Below, piece after piece: positions 27,421 to 36,793 of a stretch of 54,517 nucleotides of DNA. Position 1 is the stretch's first letter. Each line of letters opens with the position of its first letter. Below the pieces are notes generated by a model, which worked only from the letters and a program-made list of their open reading frames with translations, was not told the DNA's origin and made no database searches. The translations under genes and the position numbers were made by a program. Origin of the DNA: an uncultured Caulobacterales bacterium (lineage in GTDB: Bacteria; Pseudomonadota; Alphaproteobacteria; Caulobacterales; Maricaulaceae); assembly GCA_937923115.1 (NCBI GenBank), contig CAKZTE010000039.1, positions 1-54,517 on the forward strand, in the 5' to 3' direction.

Positions 27421-29802
27421 TTGTCGGATATATTTAAGAGAATCAGGAGCATAGAGGCGGAAGACGACGCCGTAACTAAGGCGCTGGGCTTAACACCTGC
27501 AGAACTAGAAGAGCCTGCAAAACCTGAAAAGAAAGGCCGACTGAACCTTAGCGTTCCAAGGGATGATGCCCTCTTAGATCTGGATGATTTATCACTCGGC
27601 ACAGACCACGATACTCCTGACCTCAATATACCTCTACCCAAACAGCCAGAGCAAGCTGCATCAAAATCGCGCCTAGGCCTCACGCCTATTTTACCGCTTG
27701 CGAAGTCCCCTATCCAGCTACAGCCAGTTAAAAGTCAGCCACGCGCGCAGAGTATCGCAGAGGAAACGCCGCCGAGGCCGGCAAGCTCAAGCTCCGGGCC
27801 CTCACCGCTACCAGACTTCATGGATAACGAAGCGCAACAAGCGCCGTCACCTGAGACAATCAGACGCCAAGTTGCAAACAAAGAGCCCGTTGCAGTAAGT
27901 TTCATTGAGCATCCCAAGGGCGCAAACCCATACGGCGAAGCAGGGCTTCTCGAAACGAAATCGCCAATGGCCCGTTTCATTACCATCGCAGGCATTATAA
28001 CTGCGATAATTTGGATAATGTGTGCAGGGCTATTATTAGCGGAGATGCTTCAAACCACGGGCGCTTGGGCGTCCATGTCTGCCGTGCAAAAACTTGGGTT
28101 TTCCTTCACGGCATTATTTCCTCTCGCACTTATTGGTCTCACGACTTATGCTTTCCGTCATTTGACCGCTCTCACGCGCGCCTCTGACAAATTAAAGGTC
28201 ACAGCCGAAGCGCTTTTGACGCCAGACGACACCGTCATCGCACGCTCAACAATTATGGCCAAGTCAATCCAGTCTCAAGTTGATGAGGTGAATCTAAAGG
28301 TCTCCTCGGCCCTCACTCGGATGGAACTGTTGGATGATATGGTGAAATCTCAAGGCTCGTCGCTTGCTAAGTCCACTATCGCTATCGAAACAACGACAAG
28401 CCAGATTGAAGACCGTATTAGCGCGCAGCGCCAAGGTCTAGAAAGTATTGCAGGTCTCTTTGAGGGTCGTATGGAAACGCTCTCTCATATGATGGAGGGG
28501 CATACTTCGCAACTTGCCTCATCAGGACAAATGGCTGAACAGCGCGTACAAGAGGCCCGTCTTAGCGTCGAGTCAGCAGCAGAAAGAATCGCCTCTGCCT
28601 CCGAAACAGTTCGGCAAAATGCTGTCGCTGCAGCGCAGACACTTTCTGGCAGTCAAATTGAAATCACAAAACTTGGCGATGACGTTCAAGCGCAATCCAC
28701 GCGTCTTGACGCTGTTTACCGTCAACATTTAAACGACTTAAAGACTATGTTGTCTGACCTGCGCGGCCAGCAAGACGAGCTTGCCGCGACAATGGAAGAG
28801 CGTCTTTCAAAGATGCGCGATATGTCACTCTCAGCAAAGGTTGGTGCCGAGAGCTTAACCGAAGCGTCAATCAAAGGCCGCGAAACCGTCGAAGCCCTCA
28901 ACGAAGCGGCATCGCTGACTGACACAGCTGTCCGCGCCCGCTTCTCCGAAATGGAAGAAATGGTCAAATACTCCACGGCGCGCGCAGAAAGCATTAGCGA
29001 AACGGCCGCGCGGCAGGTTCAAAACAGCTTGTCTACGACACGTAAAGAAATCGCGCGTATCGAGGCCGATATGATGGACCTGATGGACAAACTCAGCAGT
29101 GCTGAGGCTGCGAAGGCAACACTCGCGCCGCCCTCTCAAGCGTCCATCCCGGCCTTAAGGCAGAACCAGTTTTCAGAGCCCCCTTATGCCGCCCACTCTG
29201 ATAATGAGCCAAAGTACAAGCCTGCGCCGCCGCAAGCGCCCGCTGAACCTGCGCTGTATAGCATACGTCAGCCTATAGAGAATATTGCGCCGCCCCGTCC
29301 GGATGGCGTGTCAGATTTGGAAATACATGAGCCCGACATGGACGATTTGCCCGCCGTCCTAAGACGACCATCTGGCGACAATAATTTGAGGGACCGCGGC
29401 AAATGGAGCCTTAGGGGATTGTTCAGCGCAGATGAGCAGACCTCCGCGTCCAAACAAAAGTCCGTTAGCAATGGTAGCATCGTCAACAGCCTAATAGCGC
29501 TTGGCTTAACACCCGGCGCAATAGTAGATGACGGCTGTATCATCGAAGCCTCTAATCTTTTAAAGGCGAAAGGCGCATCGGCCATGAGCGAAGCGGTCGC
29601 GCGCCGGCTTGGGGAACCCGTTCGCCACCTCTTTCTTGCAATCGAAACAGACGCCGTTTTGAAATCCGATATTCAAAACTTTACGGCGCAGTTTAAGTCT
29701 CGCCTCACACCCATCCAAAATGATAGAGAGACTATACGAAAGAGATTTGAGAGCGAAGCAGGCCGCGCTTATCTACTGTGCGATGCTGCGCTTAACTCCT
29801 GA
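27421..29802 (+). CDS. TipN-like polarity protein (two membrane segments plus long coiled coil)
   Basis: 793 residues starting at TTG (27421), with GGGA upstream and no alternative Met for 130 codons. The first 180 residues are Pro/Ser-rich and probably disordered. Two membrane segments follow at about 185-210 and 225-247, then about 320 residues of Ala/Glu/Ser-rich coiled coil (255-575), a disordered linker and a C-terminal helical part. This order matches Caulobacter TipN, which marks the new pole and directs division and flagellum placement. The homology call rests on architecture, so it is moderate; a methyl-accepting-like or generic coiled-coil protein is the alternative. A GACTC (GANTC) site lies at 27399-27403. 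Confidence 0.5.
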   Translation: MSDIFKRIRSIEAEDDAVTKALGLTPAELEEPAKPEKKGRLNLSVPRDDALLDLDDLSLGTDHDTPDLNIPLPKQPEQAASKSRLGLTPILPLAKSPIQLQPVKSQPRAQSIAEETPPRPASSSSGPSPLPDFMDNEAQQAPSPETIRRQVANKEPVAVSFIEHPKGANPYGEAGLLETKSPMARFITIAGIITAIIWIMCAGLLLAEMLQTTGAWASMSAVQKLGFSFTALFPLALIGLTTYAFRHLTALTRASDKLKVTAEALLTPDDTVIARSTIMAKSIQSQVDEVNLKVSSALTRMELLDDMVKSQGSSLAKSTIAIETTTSQIEDRISAQRQGLESIAGLFEGRMETLSHMMEGHTSQLASSGQMAEQRVQEARLSVESAAERIASASETVRQNAVAAAQTLSGSQIEITKLGDDVQAQSTRLDAVYRQHLNDLKTMLSDLRGQQDELAATMEERLSKMRDMSLSAKVGAESLTEASIKGRETVEALNEAASLTDTAVRARFSEMEEMVKYSTARAESISETAARQVQNSLSTTRKEIARIEADMMDLMDKLSSAEAAKATLAPPSQASIPALRQNQFSEPPYAAHSDNEPKYKPAPPQAPAEPALYSIRQPIENIAPPRPDGVSDLEIHEPDMDDLPAVLRRPSGDNNLRDRGKWSLRGLFSADEQTSASKQKSVSNGSIVNSLIALGLTPGAIVDDGCIIEASNLLKAKGASAMSEAVARRLGEPVRHLFLAIETDAVLKSDIQNFTAQFKSRLTPIQNDRETIRKRFESEAGRAYLLCDAALNS

Positions 29803-29828
29803 CGACAGCACTAAGCTAAAGGGTCTTA

Positions 29829-30491
29829 TCAGGACGATGTCTTGATGTCGGTCGTCAAAAGCCAGTCGGCTATGTCATTTATGGCCGCTGCATTCGCCCT
29901 ATCCTGCGCGCGAACAATTTCTGAAATCCGATTATCACGCGCGCGCTCTGTTTTACGAACATCATAACTTCCTATCAAATTTCTATCGGCCGCATTAGCC
30001 AAAGTCGCCGTATAACGCACAACAGCGAGCGGGGCGCTACCTTCACCTTGGTCATATATTGCTTCGAAATTTCTGACGTTTAAATGAATACGAAGTTCTG
30101 TACGTGCCCCCGAAACTGGCAAGACGCCAATTATTCCAGGACGACTTGAAAACACATCAAGAACCGAACCTTGGATAAGGTCTGGCACTTTTTCAGCCCA
30201 TTCTGCACCGCTCGCAGACAGGATACGATCACCGCTGGGACTTACCGTTATATCATTTCCCGCCAAAGGCCGAGGTACGGTAGGTCTATCAACCCGAAGA
30301 ACAATTGCGTCAGCACTTGGCATAACAACTGTATCCTGCGTTGAAGCAGAGAGGCGGTAAACCGTTTTCGCAGGTGCAGGGTCGGGAACAATCGAAGGCA
30401 CAAATGAAGCACAAGCCGTCGTCAAAGTAAGAATTCCGCACACAGCGCTAAGTTTAAAAGCTATGGCCCATGTCTTATTTACCTGAGTCAT
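29829..30491 (-). CDS. ABC-transport auxiliary lipoprotein (PqiC/ABC_trans_aux family)
   Basis: 220 residues, with a lipoprotein signal ending LTLTTAC (lipobox Cys27). The body (VYRLSAS, IVLRVDRPTVPRPLAGNDI, then ADWLLTT) matches the PqiC-like auxiliary domain found at the end of Mla/MCE operons. It is likely in the outer membrane, helping lipids cross the periplasm with the MCE protein. The start overlaps the end of the MCE gene by four bases (ATGA), so the two are translationally coupled. No MlaC-type soluble carrier is encoded here. Last gene of the operon, ending 26 bp from the TipN-like gene. Confidence 0.88.
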   Translation of the reverse strand: MTQVNKTWAIAFKLSAVCGILTLTTACASFVPSIVPDPAPAKTVYRLSASTQDTVVMPSADAIVLRVDRPTVPRPLAGNDITVSPSGDRILSASGAEWAEKVPDLIQGSVLDVFSSRPGIIGVLPVSGARTELRIHLNVRNFEAIYDQGEGSAPLAVVRYTATLANAADRNLIGSYDVRKTERARDNRISEIVRAQDRANAAAINDIADWLLTTDIKTSS

Positions 30492-31465
30492 TGCGGTATC
30501 TCCATAGTCTCGACCTCTTCACCTGTAATAAAGGTCAATGGACTTCGTTCCAAGTCACTCAAGATTGACTGTAGGCTGTCAACAGAGGCCCTGACGCCAT
30601 CCAATGTTTCCTCCACGTCAGTTAGGCCAGAATTTGAAACGCGGTTAACGGCGTCCCTTACATCCGTCACAGCCTTATCAGAGTTTACTGCAACCTTTCG
30701 GAACTCGATAAGCGTTCTATCGACTTCCAGCATCGATGCTTCGGCTTTCGCAAGGGCGCTTTTTACATCGCCATTGACTAAGAGTTCAAAATCGGCCGCA
30801 GCATTTTCAGTTGCCAAGGCCGCCGCAGAAACGTCTTTTGCCGCCTTTTCAAATGAGACCAGGACTTTGTTAACAAGGTCGCCGTCAATTTCGACATCTT
30901 GAAGGTCGGCTGTGATTGTGCGGATATTTGCCAAAATTCCTTGAAAGTCGAGAATGGCCTGTTCGGACAGAAGCGTATTTACGCGAATAAGAGCGCGCTG
31001 CGCGCCAAAAATCACGTCCTCACCGCCCTCAACAAGGGTATCGATTTGGCTCATACGGCCTTGGATTCGAAACGGCCCCTCGCCCGGTAATTCCGACATG
31101 AGGGCAAGCTCTTCGCTACCTGCCGAAATTTGGATATAATTCAGACCCGTCAGGCCCTGCGGCTCAAGCTGGGCTGTGCTGTCGATATGAATGGGCGTAT
31201 TCGCTTGAACTTGAATTTTAGCAATTACGGAATTACTGCTGTTAATATCCAAGCCAAGACTTGTGACCTCGCCTACAGGGAGTCCATTAAAGCGGACTTC
31301 GCTACCCTGTGATAACCCCCTGACCGCCCCCTGAAATACGACTTCATAATCATCATATTGTTGGTCAAATTGCGCACTTGAAAACCATAGAACGAAACTG
31401 AGGACAGCCGCTAGTGCCGCAAGTACAAACAGGCCGACGAAGGCATAATTTGCTTTACTTTCCAT
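30488..31465 (-). CDS. mlaD: MlaD-type MCE protein, lipid ABC transporter substrate-binding subunit
   Basis: 325 residues. One N-terminal membrane segment (about 8-26) anchors it in the inner membrane, followed by one MCE domain (about 38-118) with the family pattern V-R-G-L-S-Q-G-S-E-V-R-F-N-G-L-P-V-G-E-V. The remaining 200 residues are largely helical with coiled-coil character and may form a periplasmic tube. MCE rings bind and move phospholipids between the membranes. It follows the ATPase gene by five bases and overlaps the lipoprotein gene. Confidence 0.9.
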   Translation of the reverse strand: MESKANYAFVGLFVLAALAAVLSFVLWFSSAQFDQQYDDYEVVFQGAVRGLSQGSEVRFNGLPVGEVTSLGLDINSSNSVIAKIQVQANTPIHIDSTAQLEPQGLTGLNYIQISAGSEELALMSELPGEGPFRIQGRMSQIDTLVEGGEDVIFGAQRALIRVNTLLSEQAILDFQGILANIRTITADLQDVEIDGDLVNKVLVSFEKAAKDVSAAALATENAAADFELLVNGDVKSALAKAEASMLEVDRTLIEFRKVAVNSDKAVTDVRDAVNRVSNSGLTDVEETLDGVRASVDSLQSILSDLERSPLTFITGEEVETMEIPQ

Positions 31466-31470
31466 AAGCT

Positions 31471-32283
31471 TTACTGGCTCCCTAAATCTTGCTCGGCATC
31501 TAGCCCCGCAGTGTTAGCAGCACGCGCACGGGCACCACCAAAATATTGCTGAACCCACGGGTGGTCGAATGCCTGTACTTTAGGCAAGCTATCATTAATC
31601 GCAATCCGTTTATCAACCAAAACAGCAACGCGGTCGCATATTGTGAAAAGACTATCCAAATCATGCGTTACCATAATCACCGTCAAATCCATTGCGTCAC
31701 GCAGGCCTAGAATAAGTTGGTCAAAAGCGGACGCCCCAATCGGGTCTAGCCCTGCCGTTGGTTCATCGAGATAGAGTAGCGATGGATCTAAAGCCAATGC
31801 CCGCGCAAGACCCGCTCGCTTTTTCATCCCCCCAGATAAATCAGATGGGAAAAGCGTTGCAGCACTTAGAGGCAGCCCTACCATATGAATTTTCATATCC
31901 GCCAACTCACGCATTAATTGTAGCGGTAAGTCTGTATGTTCACGCAAGGGCACCATAATGTTTTCGCGAACAGTTAATGATGAGAACAAAGCGCCGCCCT
32001 GAAAGAGCACGCCAATTTGATTATTTATTTCTTGCCGGAGTTCCGGCTTGAGAGATCGCCGGTCTTGTCCAAAATAACGGACAATGCCGCCCTCGGGTTC
32101 TTTTAGGCCTAGCAAAGTATTGAGTAGTACCGATTTTCCAGAACCAGAACCGCCGACCAGACCCACGATTTCACCGCGGTCTACCCGAAAATTCAAATTC
32201 TCATGAATGATATTCGTGCCAAATTGTGTGAGAATTCCGCGGGCTTCAACTGGCGGTGATTGAATGTCTAGAACCAAGGCCAT
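31471..32283 (-). CDS. mlaF: Mla-type ABC transporter ATP-binding protein
   Basis: 270 residues from the ATG at 32283, which has GGGAG inside the end of mlaE; a longer in-frame start overlaps mlaE. Walker A is GGSGSGKS, the signature is LSGGMKKRAGLARA, Walker B is LLYLDEPTAGLDP, and the switch His is in MVTHDLDS. The LSGGM signature and GLDPIGA are typical of MlaF. It powers lipid movement with MlaE and MlaD at the inner membrane. It sits two bases after the mlaE stop, within the mlaE-mlaF-mlaD-pqiC operon. Confidence 0.93.
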   Translation of the reverse strand: MALVLDIQSPPVEARGILTQFGTNIIHENLNFRVDRGEIVGLVGGSGSGKSVLLNTLLGLKEPEGGIVRYFGQDRRSLKPELRQEINNQIGVLFQGGALFSSLTVRENIMVPLREHTDLPLQLMRELADMKIHMVGLPLSAATLFPSDLSGGMKKRAGLARALALDPSLLYLDEPTAGLDPIGASAFDQLILGLRDAMDLTVIMVTHDLDSLFTICDRVAVLVDKRIAINDSLPKVQAFDHPWVQQYFGGARARAANTAGLDAEQDLGSQ

Positions 32284-32284
32284 A

Positions 32285-33454
32285 TTACACTCCCAGCTGT
32301 AAGAATAGCATTGCAAACATTGCGTCGATCGTTATTACCGCGAAAATTGCCTGCACAACTGAGGTCGTGGTTCGAGAGCCGAGCGAGTCGACACTGCCTG
32401 TGACGGCCAGTCCTTGACGGCAGCCCACTACGGCAATGATTATGGCGAAGAATGGCGACTTGATCATGCCAACCCAAAAATGCTGTATAGGCACGGAGTC
32501 TTGGAGCCGCCCCACAAACAAAATAGGCGAGACATCCGTTGGGCCTAACCAGGCTACAAGCATCCCCCCAAATAAGCCTGAAAGCATCGCGAGGAAGGTC
32601 AGAATAGGCGCTGAAATCAAGCATGCGAGCGCTCGGGGCACGACAAGTGTTTCAAATGTCTCTAGTCCGATAACCGTCATGGCATCTATTTCTTGGCGCA
32701 TCCGCATGGCGCCAATTTGCGCCGTAAAGGCAGAATCAGAGCGCCCCGCCAGCATGATAGCCGTGATAAGGACAGCGAACTCTCGCAGTACAGAAAACCC
32801 GACGAGCTCAACCATAAAGATTTGCGCACCAAATGAGGCCAGAAGGTTGGCTCCCATGTAAGCAATCACAGCGCCGATAAAAAAGCTAAGCACCATCACG
32901 ATAGGCGCGGCGTTGATACCCACTTCTTCCACCATTGCAATGACAGATTTCCACCGAATTTTTCCCGGATTGAAAAGGAGGCGCGTGAGAACAATGAAAA
33001 ACTTTCCGAGGAAAGCCAGCGTGTCATATAACTCATTCCAAAACCGATTCGTTGCCCGCCCAATACGAACCAAAACATCGTACCACATACGGCCTTGGTC
33101 TGGCAGTTTCCCCATACGCGCATCAGCGGCCGCCTGTATGAGCATGTTTTGACCTTTGTTATCAGCCTTTATCGACCAATTAAAACACTTGCCTGTTTTG
33201 CACTTTATGGCGCGCGATAAAACATAGGCCCCTGCGGTATCCATTTCACCGACACCGTCAAAATCATAGCTAACCGCTTGTTGATTAAAATTTTCTAGCT
33301 CACGCTTCAAACGCTGATCCACATCGGCGATAGTTTTAAGCGTCCAATTTCCAATGGCTGTTAATTTCAGATGTCCATCAACTTCAGACAAGCTAAAGCG
33401 CGGGGCATCTGCCTCTCGCGCTAAGTGCCGCTTTATTTCTGTCGTGGAATTCAT
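32285..33454 (-). CDS. mlaE: MlaE-type permease with fused N-terminal STAS domain
   Basis: 389 residues. Residues about 20-115 form a STAS-like domain (WTLKTIADVDQRLKRELEN, then YDFDGVGEMDTAGAYVLSRAI), standing in for the separate MlaB subunit of E. coli. The rest is the MlaE/YrbE permease with about five to six membrane segments (VEEVGINAAPIVMVLSFFIG, then GAMRMRQEIDAMTVIG). As the first gene it probably carries the operon promoter. Its start lies 48 bp from the divergent dipeptide epimerase start, so the promoters are packed into that gap or reach into the coding regions. Confidence 0.92.
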   Translation of the reverse strand: MNSTTEIKRHLAREADAPRFSLSEVDGHLKLTAIGNWTLKTIADVDQRLKRELENFNQQAVSYDFDGVGEMDTAGAYVLSRAIKCKTGKCFNWSIKADNKGQNMLIQAAADARMGKLPDQGRMWYDVLVRIGRATNRFWNELYDTLAFLGKFFIVLTRLLFNPGKIRWKSVIAMVEEVGINAAPIVMVLSFFIGAVIAYMGANLLASFGAQIFMVELVGFSVLREFAVLITAIMLAGRSDSAFTAQIGAMRMRQEIDAMTVIGLETFETLVVPRALACLISAPILTFLAMLSGLFGGMLVAWLGPTDVSPILFVGRLQDSVPIQHFWVGMIKSPFFAIIIAVVGCRQGLAVTGSVDSLGSRTTTSVVQAIFAVITIDAMFAMLFLQLGV

Positions 33455-33502
33455 GTTCGTAAGGTGCTAATCATTCGGCTTAAGGTCAAGTCGGGATGTG
33501 CC

Positions 33503-34507
33503 ATGGATACGATTAAATCTGAAGTTATTTCATGGCCGATAAAAGGCCGATTTCGCATTGCTCGCAGTATCGTCACCAAAGTCGATGTTGTCGTCGTAAC
33601 GCTCACATCAGGACCGCATATTGGGCGAGGAGAATGCCGCCCTTACCCCCGGTATGATGAAACACCAGAATCAGTTTGCGCCCAAATCGCAGGTCTAGAA
33701 GATAAGATATCTACCCTAACCAGAGAGACCCTCGCTGACCGCCTCCCAAATGGTGCGGCCCGTAATGCCGTCGACTGCGCGATCTGGGATTTGGACTCTC
33801 AGGTTTCTGGAAAGCCCGTCTTTGAGCTTATGGGTTTGCCCGCGCCGCGCCGCAGGCCCACAGCCTTCACCCTATCAATCGATACGCCTGAAAACATGGC
33901 TCAGGCAGCTTTGGCAACGGCGGCGGGAAATCATAAAGTTTTAAAAATCAAAATTGGCGACACAAATGGATTGCAATGCGCCCTTGCCGTCCTGAAGGCG
34001 CGGCCGGACGTGGAACTCATCATTGATGCAAATGAGGCCCTGGACGCTAAAAAGCTCCGCCATTTTCAAGACGTACTCAGCCATAAGGCGGTCGCCCTAA
34101 TTGAACAGCCAATGCCCGCTGGGTCCTCATTGCCAGATGATACGGCCAGCCGAAGTCCCATTATTTGCGCCGACGAGTCGCTGCACACGGCGCAAGACCT
34201 TTCGCGACTTTGGGATGAAGGATACCGCGCGGTGAACATTAAGCTTGATAAGGCTGGCGGGCTTACCGAAGCCCACAGTTTGGCCGCCGCAGCAAAAGAT
34301 AGGGGGTTCTATATTATGCTTGGCTGCATGGTCAGCTCATCTTTATCAATGGCGCCGGCTATGTTACTCGAAGGCTATGCTGACATCATCGATTTAGACG
34401 GCGCACTTTTACTGGCGAAAGATCACAGTAACGGTATGATATATGAAAAGGGGCACGTAAACCCAGCGCCTCCTCATTTATGGGGGCACCCAAGGGCTAG
34501 CCAGTAA
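33503..34507 (+). CDS. Dipeptide (L-Ala-D/L-Glu) epimerase, enolase superfamily
   Basis: 334 residues from the ATG at 33503 (GGGA upstream); starts further upstream would run into the divergent mlaE start. It has the enolase-superfamily barrel with Lys148/Lys150 in LKIKIGD. The metal ligands are Asp175 (DANEA), Glu201 (EQP) and Asp224 (ADES), with the second catalytic lysine Lys247 in NIKLDKAGG. The C-terminal DLDG loop is characteristic of L-Ala-D/L-Glu epimerases, which recycle murein peptides. The location near the cell-wall genes fits. It ends seven bases from the convergent lipoprotein gene. Confidence 0.9.
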   Translation: MDTIKSEVISWPIKGRFRIARSIVTKVDVVVVTLTSGPHIGRGECRPYPRYDETPESVCAQIAGLEDKISTLTRETLADRLPNGAARNAVDCAIWDLDSQVSGKPVFELMGLPAPRRRPTAFTLSIDTPENMAQAALATAAGNHKVLKIKIGDTNGLQCALAVLKARPDVELIIDANEALDAKKLRHFQDVLSHKAVALIEQPMPAGSSLPDDTASRSPIICADESLHTAQDLSRLWDEGYRAVNIKLDKAGGLTEAHSLAAAAKDRGFYIMLGCMVSSSLSMAPAMLLEGYADIIDLDGALLLAKDHSNGMIYEKGHVNPAPPHLWGHPRASQ

Positions 34508-34514
34508 GAAGCGG

Positions 34515-35138
34515 CTAATTGATAGCGCTATTTTGTAGCGAGGATGTAAGGATTCTACCGGCTCGGACGCGATCACCAAATGCATCGGTAATATCGCGCA
34601 GCTGATCGACCGCTCGCGTGTAATCCATAAGTATGGTTTCTTTATTAGGCCCCGCGGCGGGTAGAGCGGACGTAAACACAAGTTCTGCTTCGCGAGAGGC
34701 GATCAAAGCTTGTTGAAGGCTCGCAAGCTCTTCGCGTAAATTCGTATCATCAGGCGCCATTGCCAAATAGACTTCCGCAGCTTTTGTCGTTTGAGTGACG
34801 AAGCTTTTAGCTCTATCAATATCTTTGTGAATTTGCGCTTGGCTAACGGAGGCCGCATTATAAGCGGAAAGCGGACTATCCGTTGATTTCGTGTCGAGGC
34901 CGCGCAAGAGTATGCTTGCCGCAGACTGCACACGTTTGCGGTTTTTATTCGCAACCCAGCCATTCGTCGCAAACGCCGAATAAAGCTTGTTTGCCGCACG
35001 TTTTACAACATTGTCCTTATTTGGCTGAGCGGAACTTTCAACCACGGTGGATGTGCCGCCAACATTAGCCAAATCGACGGTTGCGCAGCCACTGGCCGCG
35101 ACACAAACAATCGACAATAAAGCGAGTTTCGCTTTCAT
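34515..35138 (-). CDS. Predicted lipoprotein of unknown function
   Basis: 207 residues from the ATG at 35138 with GGGGAA upstream. The signal MKAKLALLSIVCVAASGC ends in a lipobox (Cys18). The mature part is helical and Ala/Ser/Lys-rich, with coiled-coil-like stretches (about 95-190). No recognised domain. It could sit in either membrane; residues after Cys are Ala-Thr-Val-Asp, without Asp at position +2, so outer membrane is likelier. It has a 174-bp upstream region to the NSS transporter gene and looks monocistronic. Confidence 0.78.
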   Translation of the reverse strand: MKAKLALLSIVCVAASGCATVDLANVGGTSTVVESSAQPNKDNVVKRAANKLYSAFATNGWVANKNRKRVQSAASILLRGLDTKSTDSPLSAYNAASVSQAQIHKDIDRAKSFVTQTTKAAEVYLAMAPDDTNLREELASLQQALIASREAELVFTSALPAAGPNKETILMDYTRAVDQLRDITDAFGDRVRAGRILTSSLQNSAIN

Positions 35139-35312
35139 AGAGTTCCCCAATTTGGAGCCTGAACAGGACAATATCCCTTTCAGCCTCCCTAGCTCACTTA
35201 TACTGAATAATGAGTGAACATTTCCTATTGGGCATGTTTTAACTCAGGACTGCGTAACCGCAAGAGAAACGCACAGTTTTAAGGCAAAGATGACTACATT
35301 GTCACGTAAAGC

Positions 35313-36689
35313 TTAAAACTCGAAACCGAAGTACTTTGACAATATCCCAAGTACGAGGACCACTGTCATAAACACTGGAGCGACAAAGCGGACAAAGAAC
35401 ATAATGAAGCGCCCAAGGCCTTCACTGTCGCCCTCAATTTCTTCGGCCACTATCGTCTTTTTCAAGCGCCAGCCCGTAAATAGAACAATAAACAAGGCTG
35501 ATAGCGGTGCAAGAATTGGCCCCGCAAGCCCCGTGTCGATGAAATCAAAGAATTTTGGCGAAAGCATCGAGACCAACCCTAGTGCCGTGATAGCGGCGCC
35601 AGTTAGCCATGCCGCTTTTTTCTTCGTCATGTTAAATCTCTCGGCCACAAAGGCCACCGAGGGCTCAAGTAGTGACACAGACGACGTTATTGCCGCAAAG
35701 AAGGCAAGAAAGAAGAAGGCCGCACCGATAACCCAGAAGTCGGCTAAGGCCGTTGGCAATGTCTGGAAGAAAATCCCAGCACCCGCGCTGAAGTCAAGGT
35801 TGTTAGAAAAGACAATCGGAAAAATCGCAAGACCCGCAATAATTGCTACCATTGTATCCGCAACACTGATACCGACTGCGGCTTTCGGAATGTTGATATC
35901 GCGCGGCAAATAGGACCCGTAGGTAATCATAATGGCGTTACCGATACCTATTGAAAAGCAAGCTTGTCCTAATGCTGATGTTGCTACGGCGGGTGTGATT
36001 TTAGAAAAATCCGGTGTAAACATGAATCCCACGGCCTGTGCTGTGCCGCCTGATTCCATTCCGCTTACGATAGAATAAAGCGCCAAACCAATAAGAAGTA
36101 CAAAGAAGATCGGCATCAGAAGCTTCGCTGCTACTTCAATACCCTGATTAACGCCGCGCGCCACAAGCCAAATCGTGATACCCGCAAAGATAAAGAAGTA
36201 AGGCCAAACGGCCTCTAAAAAGTTTCCATTCCCCATGGGGTTTTCGAGCATCGCAGGGAAGAGAGCGGCTATATCCGCAGCGGCCATACCCGTGAAACTG
36301 TTGCCCAAGAAGCGAACAAGGTAGTTCAAGACCCATGCTGCCACCACGCAGTAAAAACTTACAATCAAAAATGAAGCCGCCATACCGAACCAAGCGCCTG
36401 CACTCCAGACTTTCGAAACACCGCTGCGTGATGCTAGGTCATTAGACGAGCCGACGGCGCTAGAGGACTGACCTGCGCGGCCAATCATGAATTCGCTCAT
36501 CAATACGGGAATCCCAACAAAGACAATACAGGCTACATAAACTATCAGGAAAGCAGCACCGCCATTGGTGCCAAGTTCGGCTGAGAACCGCCATAGGTTA
36601 CCTAAGCCAACGGACGAACCAATCGCCGCCATAATAAACGCAAAACGTGACGACCATTGCGCAGTACCCGCAGCAGGAAGAGCAGCCAT
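35313..36689 (-). CDS. Neurotransmitter:sodium symporter (NSS) family transporter
   Basis: 458 residues from the ATG at 36689; the 13 residues that a longer start would add are not family-like. It has 11-12 membrane segments. TM1 carries the Na+/substrate motif SSVGLGNLWRFSAELGTNGGAAF shared with LeuT-type carriers, in the order S-S-V-G-L-G-N-x-W-R-F. Bacterial NSS proteins import amino acids (leucine, alanine, tyrosine, tryptophan) with sodium. The C-terminus is short. The substrate is unknown. It is a single gene between the lipoprotein and the rodA operon. Confidence 0.93.
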   Translation of the reverse strand: MAALPAAGTAQWSSRFAFIMAAIGSSVGLGNLWRFSAELGTNGGAAFLIVYVACIVFVGIPVLMSEFMIGRAGQSSSAVGSSNDLASRSGVSKVWSAGAWFGMAASFLIVSFYCVVAAWVLNYLVRFLGNSFTGMAAADIAALFPAMLENPMGNGNFLEAVWPYFFIFAGITIWLVARGVNQGIEVAAKLLMPIFFVLLIGLALYSIVSGMESGGTAQAVGFMFTPDFSKITPAVATSALGQACFSIGIGNAIMITYGSYLPRDINIPKAAVGISVADTMVAIIAGLAIFPIVFSNNLDFSAGAGIFFQTLPTALADFWVIGAAFFFLAFFAAITSSVSLLEPSVAFVAERFNMTKKKAAWLTGAAITALGLVSMLSPKFFDFIDTGLAGPILAPLSALFIVLFTGWRLKKTIVAEEIEGDSEGLGRFIMFFVRFVAPVFMTVVLVLGILSKYFGFEF

Positions 36690-36793
36690 AATAAACCCCA
36701 AAGTTTGTTTTCTTTTACACTGCCACACTCACCAAAAGGGTCAAGAGGTTACCATGGCACTTATGCAAGAATCCCCACCAATACGACTTGGCT

